A stretch of DNA of 64,000 nucleotides. Origin: Natronorubrum thiooxidans (lineage in GTDB: Archaea > Halobacteriota > Halobacteria > Halobacteriales > Natrialbaceae). The position numbers and the translations under genes are program-made. This document shows, one piece after another, positions 7,609 to 15,796 of the stretch. The notes below the pieces were generated by a model. It searched no databases. It saw only the letters and a program-made list of their open reading frames with translations, and was not told where the DNA came from. Position 1 is the first letter of the stretch. The number at the start of each line of letters is the position of its first letter. The stretch is taken from positions 1 to 64,000 of the forward strand of contig NZ_FTNR01000011.1 in NCBI RefSeq assembly GCF_900156475.1, in the 5' to 3' direction.

Positions 7609-9339
7609 ATGACCCCAGATGGGGCGCCTTCAAATGGGAAAATTTCACTCTCTGATAGGTTTTGGAACGGGGTAGAATACTGGGCACCGGCAATCGCCGT
7701 GAGTCTGACGACGTTCCTCGTGGTTGTCAACGCTTCCCTGATGAACGTGGCGATCCCCACGATGGTTGATGAGTTCGATACCTCAGTCACCGTGATTCAG
7801 GGGGCCGTTTCGCTCTACTCGCTGGTGATCGCTGCGCTGATTTTGCCAGCCGGTACGCTGCCGACTCGGCGTAGTCCTCGGCGTGTAATGGCAGTTGCAC
7901 TGACCGTCTACGCCGGCGGAACGCTGGTAGCGGCGATTAGCTGGAACACGACGATCCTCTATCTCGGCTGGTCACTCGTCCAGGGTTCCGCGGCCGCTGT
8001 GATATTTCCACTGACGTTCACTGTATTGACAGTCAGTTATGAAGACGATGACCGGGCGAAGGCGTTTGGCCTGCTAGCTGGCGTGCACGGGATTGGATCG
8101 ACTCTTGGTCCGATTATCGGTGGGGCACTAACTACGTACGCAAGTTGGCGCTGGGGATTTTCGCTCCAAATCCTCGGTGTGGGAATTATTCTCTTCTTCG
8201 TACAGTACGTGATTCCGAACCCGCTGTCAGAAACGCGCAGTACGCTGGATAAAGGCGGGACGTCACTGTCCATCGTCGGTGCGACGTCACTCGTCACTGG
8301 ATTCCTTCTCAGCGGGAAGTACGGCTGGTTGGTAGAACGGCGGCCGTTCGTCGTCGGCGAGATGCAGTTCAATCCGTTCGGGACGCCGCCGGCGATCTGG
8401 TTCCTCGGAGTCGGACTGCTCGCGTTCGCCGCGTTCGTTCAGTACGAACGTCGAATGGAACGCGCTGGGAAATCACCGCTCGTTCCGCTGCATGTGCTGA
8501 CGAACCGTCCTTTTTTAGCTGGCGTTGTAACGTACAATATTCGCTCGATAGTCTCGGCCGGGTTCATGTTTATCTTCCCGGTCTATCTCCAGGCGGTACT
8601 CGGATACACCGCCTTCGAAACCGGGCTCGCGTTGTTACCGTATTCCATCGCGTCGATCATTTTTGCGACGTTTACGATCAGTTGGCGGAAGTACATCTCA
8701 CCGAAGACGCTCGTCCAGGTCGGCATCGTGTGTATGGGCGCTGGACTGGTGTTATTGTACGAGCAGACGGGTCCCGGTCAGACGATCAGCAGGATGCTCA
8801 TTCCGGTGGCACTCTACGGAGCCGGTGTCGGACTCATAGTGGCACAGATCTCTAATATGACGATGTCGGCTGTCCCGACCGCGAACTCCCCTGAGGCATC
8901 TGGTGTCCTGAACGTAAGCAGTTCGATCGGATTCGCCATGGGGACTGCAGTTGTCGGCTCGTATTTTCTCGGCCAGTTCTACGGTGGTGTAGTCGATAGA
9001 GTGCTCCGAGCAGAATACGTGACCGTTTCAACGGAGCAACGAAATGATCTGGTGATCGCGCTCGAAGATGCAGCAGAGACGGCGACCGAAGCCACGCAGC
9101 AACAGTTCCTGAACCGACTCACTCCGACGCAACGACAGTTGCTCGAGGGGAGCTTCGAGGCTGCGATGTTCGACGCCCAGCAGGCGACGCTGCTCCTGCT
9201 CGTACTGGTCGTACTGCTCCTGCTTATCGCATCGACGTTCTTGCCACGGCAGATACCGGAAACCGACGACGGAGCCGACCGCACCGAATCGCCCCAGGAT
9301 TCGACACGTGACACTTCTGAAGCAGCCGTAGAGGACTAA
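7609..9339 (+). CDS. MFS transporter, DHA2 (14-helix, EmrB/QacA) family
   Basis: A 576-residue membrane protein with about 14 hydrophobic segments. It is a drug:H+ antiporter-2 type major facilitator: the first helix reads LTTFLVVVNASLMNVAIPTM, matching the family's D/N-x-x-x-(V/L)NVALP signature with Asn in place of Asp. The motif between helices 4 and 5 (GLLAGVHGIGSTLGPIIGG) matches antiporter motif C. The C-terminal ~45 residues are acidic and cytoplasmic. Such proteins export toxic organic compounds with proton exchange; the substrate is not predictable. It stands alone, convergent with the sulfate transporter gene at 9446. Confidence 0.88.
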   Translation: MTPDGAPSNGKISLSDRFWNGVEYWAPAIAVSLTTFLVVVNASLMNVAIPTMVDEFDTSVTVIQGAVSLYSLVIAALILPAGTLPTRRSPRRVMAVALTVYAGGTLVAAISWNTTILYLGWSLVQGSAAAVIFPLTFTVLTVSYEDDDRAKAFGLLAGVHGIGSTLGPIIGGALTTYASWRWGFSLQILGVGIILFFVQYVIPNPLSETRSTLDKGGTSLSIVGATSLVTGFLLSGKYGWLVERRPFVVGEMQFNPFGTPPAIWFLGVGLLAFAAFVQYERRMERAGKSPLVPLHVLTNRPFLAGVVTYNIRSIVSAGFMFIFPVYLQAVLGYTAFETGLALLPYSIASIIFATFTISWRKYISPKTLVQVGIVCMGAGLVLLYEQTGPGQTISRMLIPVALYGAGVGLIVAQISNMTMSAVPTANSPEASGVLNVSSSIGFAMGTAVVGSYFLGQFYGGVVDRVLRAEYVTVSTEQRNDLVIALEDAAETATEATQQQFLNRLTPTQRQLLEGSFEAAMFDAQQATLLLLVLVVLLLLIASTFLPRQIPETDDGADRTESPQDSTRDTSEAAVED

Positions 9340-9445
9340 CCGAAAATATCAGACCGAACACCCGGGATGCGAACCGTCGTTCTTTCGGTCGGCTCAGCGA
9401 GGTTCGAGAAACCGCTGATGAAGATAGATCCGTCTACGAGGATGA

Positions 9446-11170
9446 TCACTCCGTTCTCCAGCGGTCGATGACGTCATCGATTGATTCCTCGGGCTTCATG
9501 CCGCCGACGTTCGCCGCAAGTCCCGTCGTTTCGAACATCTGTACAACCTCGGACTCCGCCCCCGCAAAACGGAGATCGATTCCGCGTGAGTCGAGTTTTT
9601 CCTCGAGTTTCTCCAGCATCTGTGCGGCCCCGAAATCGACTGTTGATGACGATGTGAGGTCGAACACGACTAATTCGACATCGGAATCACGTTTTTCGAT
9701 CCGGTTGAGGAGGTCGGTCTGAACCGTATCTGCGTTCGCGTAGAACAACTCGGCTTCGACGCGGTAGACGAATACATCGGTGATAGTCGTTGCCGCAGGA
9801 TACAAGTCGTGAGCGACGAAGTGTCCCCTCCCGTCGATTTGACCGAGTTCATGTGTCACTGGACGGCTGACCCGAGAAATCGCGATCAGCAACGAGAGGG
9901 CGACGCCGACGAAGACGCCCCAGAGCATCCCGACTGTGAGTACCCCGAGTAAGGCCGACATCGCGATGGCAAATTCGCTCTTGCTCACGTGGTACAGTTG
10001 GCGGAGTGCGTTCGTATCGATAAGGCCCGTAACGGCGACGATAACGATTGCTGCGAGAATCGTTTCTGGGAGATTGGTAAACATCTCGGTGAGAAAGAGC
10101 AAGACGACGACGAGAACGAGAGCGACAACGGCGTTCGTGAGTTGTGTCTTGCTGCCGACGGCGTCATTGAGCGCTGACCGAGACATACTCCCACCGACGA
10201 CAAATCCGCCACCGAAGCCAGCAGCGAGGTTGGCACCGCCATCAGCCAACAGTTCCTGATTCGCATCGGTTCGGTAGTCATGGCGTCTGGCGAACGTCTC
10301 GACGGCGCTGATGCCTTCGACGTACGAAAGAAGAAACAACGCCGCGGCGACGGGGACGAGGGAACCCAGCGTCGAGATACTGGGAACGGTCGGTACCGTC
10401 AGCGACGGGAGACCGCTCGGAATCGATCCAACGATCGCGACGCCGCGTGCCTGTAGATTCGTGACCGACAGTAGCACGATCGAGAGGGCTACGACGATGA
10501 TTGCACTCGGCACACGCGGGAAGTAACGTTCTCCGAGCACGAGCAACCCGATTCCGGCGACACCAACGGCCAGCGTCTCGGGGTTCGTCTCAGCGAGATG
10601 GGTTCCGGCGTACCACACTCGTCCAAAGAACGTTTCCCCGAAGAAGCCGCCCGACGCGCCACTCTCAATGCCGAACAGTTTGTTTAGTTGGGTAGACATT
10701 ATGTATAGCGCCGCCCCGGCGGAAAACCCCGTCAGTACCGACCCTGAGATAAAGTGGACGAGAAACCCCAACCGAAACGCCCACGCAACGACCGCGAAGA
10801 CACCGACGAGGATCGTCGTCACGACGACGAGCGACGCGTACGAGGCGCTGTTTCCGCCAGCGACTGCTCCGACACCGCTCGCGAGCAGAATCGCCAGCGC
10901 CGAGGTGGGTCCCACCATGACTTGCCGAGAGGTGCCAAGAAAGAGGTACGCGATTGCAGCCAGTAACCCGGCGTACAAGCCAGTCTCTGGCGGCAAGTTT
11001 GCAAGCGATGCGTACGCTAAACCTTCGGGAATGACCGCCGCCGCGACGGTGATTCCCGCGACGACGTCCAAACGGAGCCACGACGCGTCGTACCGCGGAA
11101 GCCACTCCAGTATCGGGAGAGTAGACGAAAACCGTCGGCCGATTCGCTCTTTCAGGTTCTTCTCTGACAC
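9446..11170 (-). CDS. SulP-family anion transporter with STAS domain
   Basis: A protein of 574 residues. Residues ~20-420 give 12-14 hydrophobic segments with the SulP signature region near the N terminus (AGITVAAAVIPEGLAYASLA). The C-terminal ~110 residues are a STAS domain (VELVVFDLTSSSTVDFGAAQ). SulP proteins carry sulfate, bicarbonate or other oxyanions. The frame is open to a GTG at 11218 that overlaps the upstream stop, but GGAG lies 7 bases before the GTG at 11170 and the protein there begins VSEKNLKERIGRR, so 11170 is preferred. It follows a DUF1254 gene by about 45 bases and may be cotranscribed with it. Confidence 0.88.
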   Translation of the reverse strand: MSEKNLKERIGRRFSSTLPILEWLPRYDASWLRLDVVAGITVAAAVIPEGLAYASLANLPPETGLYAGLLAAIAYLFLGTSRQVMVGPTSALAILLASGVGAVAGGNSASYASLVVVTTILVGVFAVVAWAFRLGFLVHFISGSVLTGFSAGAALYIMSTQLNKLFGIESGASGGFFGETFFGRVWYAGTHLAETNPETLAVGVAGIGLLVLGERYFPRVPSAIIVVALSIVLLSVTNLQARGVAIVGSIPSGLPSLTVPTVPSISTLGSLVPVAAALFLLSYVEGISAVETFARRHDYRTDANQELLADGGANLAAGFGGGFVVGGSMSRSALNDAVGSKTQLTNAVVALVLVVVLLFLTEMFTNLPETILAAIVIVAVTGLIDTNALRQLYHVSKSEFAIAMSALLGVLTVGMLWGVFVGVALSLLIAISRVSRPVTHELGQIDGRGHFVAHDLYPAATTITDVFVYRVEAELFYANADTVQTDLLNRIEKRDSDVELVVFDLTSSSTVDFGAAQMLEKLEEKLDSRGIDLRFAGAESEVVQMFETTGLAANVGGMKPEESIDDVIDRWRTE

Positions 11171-11214
11171 TATAGTTCTCCTTGTGGGTGCGGTAATTCC
11201 CGTCGCTTGTGATT

Positions 11215-12366
11215 TCACTCGAGCGGCTCGGCTTCGGGGAACTGATAGCTCCCGTCGAGAACCTCCTCACGTGGTCGGTAGAGCCGAACGATATAGCGCC
11301 AGCCCTCCGGGGTGTAGAGGAAGTTCGGTTGATCGGGGTCACCGCCGAGGTGCACCGTGACACTCCCGTCGTCGGCCCTCTCTGCGGTCACGTCGTTGAT
11401 CGAGTACGCATCGTACTCGTTCTCCTCGAGCAACCAGTCGCTGTTGTAGACGGTGACCGACCAGAATGCGTCGACGGGGACGGTGTCCGGCTCCTCGACG
11501 GTGAGTGTGTATGGTGTTTCGCCGTCGTTTTGTTCGGGGTACCGCATTACAAGTAACGACTCTGATTCAGGAAGTCCACCCGGGCCGAACGCTGCAGTAC
11601 CGAGGTAAAACTTGACGGGGTCGACCTCGTCGACGTCGCCATAGACGCCTCCTAAGTCGTCCATCGTCTCTCCGACCGTGATGAGCGCCTCCTGAATTTC
11701 TTCCAACGATTCTCGATCCCAGTTGGGAATCTCGAACGTTCCAGACGATTGTTGACGTATCGTCGTTTCATCCTGTAGTCTATGAGCTTCGTTCACATCG
11801 GCCGGATCGTTCAGGTCGACAAACGTGCGCATGAGGGCGCTGACGTACTGCGTTCCGATCTCATCCTGTGTCAACGTGTACTCGCCGGGATCGGAGAGAA
11901 CCCCTTTCACGTATTGGTCTTGGTTGGTAAGAACTATCGACTGGTACCGGTCACCGGTGTCCGGTTTCGTGATGGTCACCGGCTCGGCCAGGTCGAATAT
12001 TCCCCACGAGTAAAGCACCTCGTGATTCGGTGCCTTGGGTTGGTTGACCTGCTCCTCGATGGGAGGGATATCTCGGTAGTGCTTGAACTCGCCGAACCCA
12101 CCGATTTCGACATGTGATTCGAAGTAGTCATCCGCCTGGGCGCGGAGGAAGTTCTCCCACGTCACTGGGAGTGGCTCGTCATCCGCTGACGTCTCGGTTT
12201 CAGCCCCCTGGGTGTCCGTCTCCGAGGGGTTTTGGCTGGCAGTGGCACTGCCACCACCCAGCGCGAGCAGTCCGGCGAGGCCCGCCCCGCGAAGTGCATT
12301 TCGGCGCGTTGCCCGCAGCGGTCTGAAGTTCGATTTTGCCGTCTTGTGGTGTGGTTCGTTGCTCAT
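11215..12366 (-). CDS. Tat-exported DUF1254/DUF1214 protein, copy 3
   Basis: A 383-residue paralogue of the genes at 2692 and 4192, with the same plan: Tat signal with Arg21-Arg22 (RRNALRG), SATA cleavage site, DUF1254 (SWGIFDLAEPVTITKPDTGD) and DUF1214 (VPVDAFWSVTVYNSDWLLEE). It is about 3 kb from the other copies, with phr, an MFS gene and a SulP gene between, so the array was probably broken up. Promoter and leader belong to the shared cassette. It is directly upstream of the SulP gene. Function unknown. Confidence 0.88.
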   Translation of the reverse strand: MSNEPHHKTAKSNFRPLRATRRNALRGAGLAGLLALGGGSATASQNPSETDTQGAETETSADDEPLPVTWENFLRAQADDYFESHVEIGGFGEFKHYRDIPPIEEQVNQPKAPNHEVLYSWGIFDLAEPVTITKPDTGDRYQSIVLTNQDQYVKGVLSDPGEYTLTQDEIGTQYVSALMRTFVDLNDPADVNEAHRLQDETTIRQQSSGTFEIPNWDRESLEEIQEALITVGETMDDLGGVYGDVDEVDPVKFYLGTAAFGPGGLPESESLLVMRYPEQNDGETPYTLTVEEPDTVPVDAFWSVTVYNSDWLLEENEYDAYSINDVTAERADDGSVTVHLGGDPDQPNFLYTPEGWRYIVRLYRPREEVLDGSYQFPEAEPLE

Positions 12367-12574
12367 GGCTCATGCCTCTCTGAGTGGCCCACAGCAGTAG
12401 TTGGGACCGACTCACACGTTCGCACTCCATCATTCCATATAATCCAGTGACGATACTCTCGAACAATATCATTGCGTGATGATGGTGTTAGTTTGATGAC
12501 TGTATCTGAATTATCAATATCCTATTTGTACCTGTGGTGAGCGATCACGGACCTGAGTTCGTGCTGCATTCGCG
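12231..12574 (-). repeat. Promoter + 5'UTR + Tat-leader cassette, copy 4
   Basis: Same cassette as at 3693, 5187 and 7037. The TATA element attatatgg is at 12435-12443 on the minus strand, so the transcript should begin near 12412, giving a ~46-base 5'UTR. The far end gagttcgtgctgcattcgcg is at about 12555-12574 and is followed by a hairpin. Confidence 0.85.
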
Positions 12575-12597
12575 CCTTCGGCCTTGTTTAGAAGGCG
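12573..12597. terminator. Hairpin cgccttc / gaaggcg
   Basis: Arms 12573-12579 and 12591-12597 with an 11-base loop, at the upstream edge of cassette copy 4. No T-run is seen, so a terminator role is only possible. Confidence 0.3.
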
Positions 12598-12758
12598 AGA
12601 GTGGATCGCCGTTCTCGGCTCACGTTCACCCGTGGGAAACGCAGTCTCTTCCGGATGGGCGGTGACGTTCAGATCGGCACGTGCACGGACCGCTCCGGTC
12701 CCGCCGACGTGGTCCCGTCGTGGTTAATTAGGGTCACTAGCCAGATGTCCTCGAGTCC

Positions 12759-12860
12759 CTAGCCCAGATCCGCGAGGAGGACCTCGAGGGCGTCGGCAAT
12801 CTCCTCAGGCCGACGAGGACTCTCCCACATCGGGTGGTTCGCTCGGAAAGCCCAACGCGT
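12759..12860 (-). pseudogene. Possible 3' remnant of an alpha/beta hydrolase gene
   Basis: Read on the minus strand to the TAG at 12759-12761, the sequence ends with FRANHPMWESPRRPEEIAD and then ALEVLLADLG. This looks like the C-terminal end of an alpha/beta hydrolase, where the catalytic His lies in a GH-x-x-x-x-E-x-P-x-x-(V/I)-A-D-A context. No longer frame is attached upstream, so only a fragment survives. The rest of 12598-12942 has no recognisable gene except the TATA-like ctattagcg near 12912, which would serve the next gene as a leaderless promoter. Confidence 0.35.
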
Positions 12861-12942
12861 TGGATATCGAGGCTCGGAACTGCATCGGCCTGCGCCTGCA
12901 AGTGGTAGCACTATTAGCGATATCGCCGTTCATGACAATCTA

Positions 12943-13830
12943 ATGACTGAAAATGGCGTGAGCCGACGGCGAATTATACAAATCGGCGGCGGCCTCGTGG
13001 TAGTTAGTGGCGTCGGAAGTACCACGGCCGCCTCGAGTGACCACGAAACGAACGACCAGCCAACCGATACCAACTTCCAGACTCGAGTTGCACACCTCTC
13101 ACCCGATGCACCCAACATCGACATCTACGTTGACGGAGAGCGGGTCCGCGAGGGCATCCCGTACGGGACGGTCACCGACTACCGCGACCTCCCGCCTGGC
13201 ACGTACACGGTCCAGGTCGTTCCCGCCGGTGAAGACCCGGCCGAAGCAGTGCTCGAGGAGACCGTCGAGGCCGGCGACGTGGACTCCACCCTCGACGGTC
13301 TCCTCGCAGTGATCGGCGAAGTGGCCGCCGAAAACCAGCCCCTCGAGGCGCTGTTCCTCGACGACGACAACAGCCCAGTCGGTCCGGGTACCGCTCGGGT
13401 TCGCGTCCTCCACGCATCACCCGATGCGCCTGCGGTGGACGTCGTTGCCGGTGAAACAGGGGACGCGCTGTTCGAGAACGTCGCGTTCGGTGAATCCGGC
13501 TACACCGAAGTCCCGGAAGGCGAGTATACGCTCGTCATCTATCCCGCGGGTGACCGGGAGACCAGTGTCTTCGAAATTGACGTTTCCCTCACCGGAGGAA
13601 CCGTCTACTCCGCGTTCGCGATTGGCTACCTCGAGCCGGAGAATGCACCCGCCGATGAACCGTTCGAGATACTCCTCACGGAGGACGCCCACCCGGACGA
13701 GAAGGGCGTCGAACCAGACGAAGAGAAGCCTGAAGAAGACGAACCGGAGAAAGAGCCTGAAAAGGAGCCGAAAGAAGACGAACCTGAAAAAGACGAGAAA
13801 GACTACGAGAAGGAGGATAAAGATAAGTGA
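12943..13830 (+). CDS. Exported DUF4397 protein with charged Glu/Lys tail
   Basis: A 295-residue protein. The N terminus has a Tat-like motif (SRRRIIQIGGGLVVVSGVGS). Residues ~45-240 hold two DUF4397 repeats, each opening with the family signature (VAHLSPDAPNIDIYVDGE and VRVLHASPDAPAVDVVAG). DUF4397 proteins are secreted, immunoglobulin-like and otherwise uncharacterised. The last ~55 residues are almost only Glu, Asp, Lys and Pro in tandem EPEK-type units, unusually Lys-rich for a haloarchaeon. There is no PGF-CTERM tail or lipobox, so the charged tail may mediate cell-envelope binding (inference). A TATA-like element about 30 bases upstream fits a leaderless transcript. Confidence 0.8.
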   Translation: MTENGVSRRRIIQIGGGLVVVSGVGSTTAASSDHETNDQPTDTNFQTRVAHLSPDAPNIDIYVDGERVREGIPYGTVTDYRDLPPGTYTVQVVPAGEDPAEAVLEETVEAGDVDSTLDGLLAVIGEVAAENQPLEALFLDDDNSPVGPGTARVRVLHASPDAPAVDVVAGETGDALFENVAFGESGYTEVPEGEYTLVIYPAGDRETSVFEIDVSLTGGTVYSAFAIGYLEPENAPADEPFEILLTEDAHPDEKGVEPDEEKPEEDEPEKEPEKEPKEDEPEKDEKDYEKEDKDK

Positions 13831-14244
13831 CACTGACTGCTGCCAAAGACGTCCTTCTCGACGATCTGGGAGCCGTCGTCACCCGTCGGAAAGAAGTGGA
13901 CGTGGCCCTCGTCGGTTGGAGTGCTGTTGTTCTTCCACACTTCATACCGGACGACGTACTGTCTGGTCTCGGCAACGTCTTCCCGTCGTGTCATTGACGG
14001 CCTGTTCACACCGTCCTCCCGTGGCCCGATGTCTATCCGTTCGCTGTACACCCTTGCTTTCGGATTAGCCGACCCCTCCGGTTGAGACGACTTCCCCGTC
14101 GGTCCGAAACAGGTCGAACTGGACGGTGTACAGGCTGTCAGTGTGGTTGAACACGACAAGGCCGAGCATGACTGGCTGAGAGGAGAGGGCCGAGCAACCG
14201 GCACAGCTGGCCAGTACAGTGCTGAATACAGAGAATAGATTCAT
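13803..14244 (-). pseudogene. Frameshifted haloarchaeal lipoprotein gene
   Basis: From an ATG at 14244 the first frame gives MNLFSVFSTVLASCAGCSAL, a lipobox-like start, then LGLVVFNHTDSLYTVQFDLF, and stops at TAA 14065-14067 after about 59 codons. Just before that stop a second frame continues with KARVYSERIDIGPRE and ETRQYVVRYEVWKNNSTPTD to a TAG at 13803. Both halves look like one short lipoprotein with a beta-rich body, broken by one frameshift around 14065-14090. The 3' end overlaps the convergent DUF4397 gene by 28 bases. A sequencing error is the alternative. Confidence 0.65.
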
Positions 14245-14463
14245 TAGCGCGATCGCCCACGAGCGAGTCGTTAGATAGGTCTGGGGATTTGTTTCTGATT
14301 AGGAATGTGGTAGGAACGACTCAAGTTGAAAAGTACGGAACGTGCGCGTCCCGTTCATCGAACGAGATTGGCAGCTGCTGTTCAGCGGTGTGAGTTTCAG
14401 GTCCGCCAGAAATACTCGGTAGAGACGCAATAATGGATTGACAATCAACAGTCTATATCACGT

Positions 14464-14956
14464 ATGGCACTTCCGTTCCGCCGCGAGTCCGAGGAAACAG
14501 ACCGACTGATTGCGCTCAGCGACGGCGTCATCGCAATTGCTATCACACTGTTGGTGCTGGAAATCAGCGTTCCGACGGTTCCTGCCGGAAGCACGACTGC
14601 GGTCGTGCCTGACCTCACCGCTGAGCAATGGCCCGAGTTCGTCGGGTACGTGCTGAGCTTTCTGGTGATCGGCCTCTACTGGACATTACATCGGCGCGTG
14701 TTCGTCTACGTTGAGGGCCACGACCGAAGCGTGGTCTGGCTCAATCTTATGTTCTTACTCCTGGTCGCGTTCGTTCCGTACGCCACGAGCGTGTTTGTCG
14801 CCTACCCGACCGGGGTCGGCAATCCTCGCCCAGTATAAGCCGCTACTGGCCGTCCTCTCGTGGGGATTGCTGGTTCCCCTCAACGGCGCTTTCGAGTCAC
14901 GACTTGTCACGAGCGTCGAGGAGTCGGTGACCGAGTCAGAGGACCAGCCTCAATAA
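14464..14956 (+). pseudogene. Degraded TMEM175/DUF1211 potassium-channel gene
   Basis: The first 124 codons encode a typical prokaryotic TMEM175 start: RLIALSDGVIAIAITLLVLE (the R..(F/L)SDG signature of helix 1), then helices 2 and 3. It then reads GNPRPV and stops at 14838. In another frame, 14823-14956 continues with helix-like LLAVLSWGLLVPLNGAFESR and an acidic tail. Intact family members are about 200 residues and make tetrameric K+ channels. Here about 35 codons appear to be lost with a frameshift near 14820. A 124-residue truncated product could still be made. A TATA-like caataatgg is about 30 bases upstream. Confidence 0.7.
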
Positions 14957-15180
14957 CCCTCTGTTCGCCCAGCGTTCGTACTGGTAGAGACGTACCCTGT
15001 CTCTCTCACTTCCAACCACCGATAGACGCCAACTGGCCAGTAACCGATACGCGCTGTGAGTTCAGCACAAGTTATTCGAACCACTCGGCTTCTGTCAGGA
15101 GTGGCGTGACCGACTCAGAGAATATATTCAGGATGGATTTCAAACCGGAGTGAATTTTCGAGAGGATAATCGAAATCACG

Positions 15181-15483
15181 TCACTTAGCGGTGACGTAAG
15201 TGAGGAAAGCCAGAGCGACGGTCTGAAGCGCACGGAGAGTGGTTACGGACTGCTGGACGCCTGGGGAATTAGCGTAGAGCATCCCGGTGCTGAAAAAGAA
15301 GTAAATTGCGACGACATTCTCAAGGAGCAGAACGACGCCGAACATGGCCAACCCTGCGGTCATCTCGGATCCGAACGTTCGGTAGTTACGAACCCAGATA
15401 ACCGTCAACACCGCCAGGAGAAGTACATTCACTGCCGAGAAGAGGGTCGCCGCCAGCATCCAGGGTTCCATTGCCCCCGCCAT
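15181..15483 (-). CDS. Small three-helix membrane protein paired with HTH regulator
   Basis: A 100-residue protein with three hydrophobic segments (about 8-30, 42-64 and 80-98). It resembles the small haloarchaeal membrane proteins found beside winged-helix regulators, function unknown. Its ATG (15481-15483) directly abuts the TGA of the upstream regulator gene (15484-15486), so the two are almost certainly cotranscribed and translationally coupled. It may be a membrane sensor or anchor for the regulator (inference). Confidence 0.75.
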   Translation of the reverse strand: MAGAMEPWMLAATLFSAVNVLLLAVLTVIWVRNYRTFGSEMTAGLAMFGVVLLLENVVAIYFFFSTGMLYANSPGVQQSVTTLRALQTVALAFLTYVTAK

Positions 15484-15756
15484 TCACATCGCCTCCAGAA
15501 CGGTTTCGAACTCCTCGCGGTGTCGCTCGAACTGATCGGTCAGGAAGTACAACTTCCCGTACTCGTCGCCACCGGATTCAATAACGTCGTGTTTCTGTAA
15601 CATGTCGAGGTGGTGTCTCACGGTATTGTAATCGACATCGAGGCACTCCGCGAGCTGATTGGCGTTCCGGGGTCGATCGTCGAGAGCGGCGATAATGCGC
15701 ACACGGTTCTCGCCGCCACGCGTGCCAACGAGGAGATACCAGAGTGCCTTCTCCAT
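15484..15756 (-). CDS. ArsR-like winged-helix transcriptional regulator
   Basis: A 90-residue protein starting MEKALWYLLVGTRGGENRVR. Residues ~15-65 are a winged helix-turn-helix: RIIAALDDRPRNANQLAECL, then the recognition helix in VDYNTVRHHLDMLQKHDVIE. This is the haloarchaeal form of the ArsR/MarR-like fold in which NANQLA..L..DYNTVRHHL is strongly conserved. No metal-binding Cys is present. It is the first gene of a pair with the membrane protein ending at 15181. The ATG at 15756 begins the homologous part; the frame is open further upstream but in shadow of the sulfite-oxidase-like gene. Confidence 0.85.
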   Translation of the reverse strand: MEKALWYLLVGTRGGENRVRIIAALDDRPRNANQLAECLDVDYNTVRHHLDMLQKHDVIESGGDEYGKLYFLTDQFERHREEFETVLEAM

Positions 15757-15796
15757 CCGTGCGTGCCCTCGTATCGGGAGACTATGAGTCCGGCGG

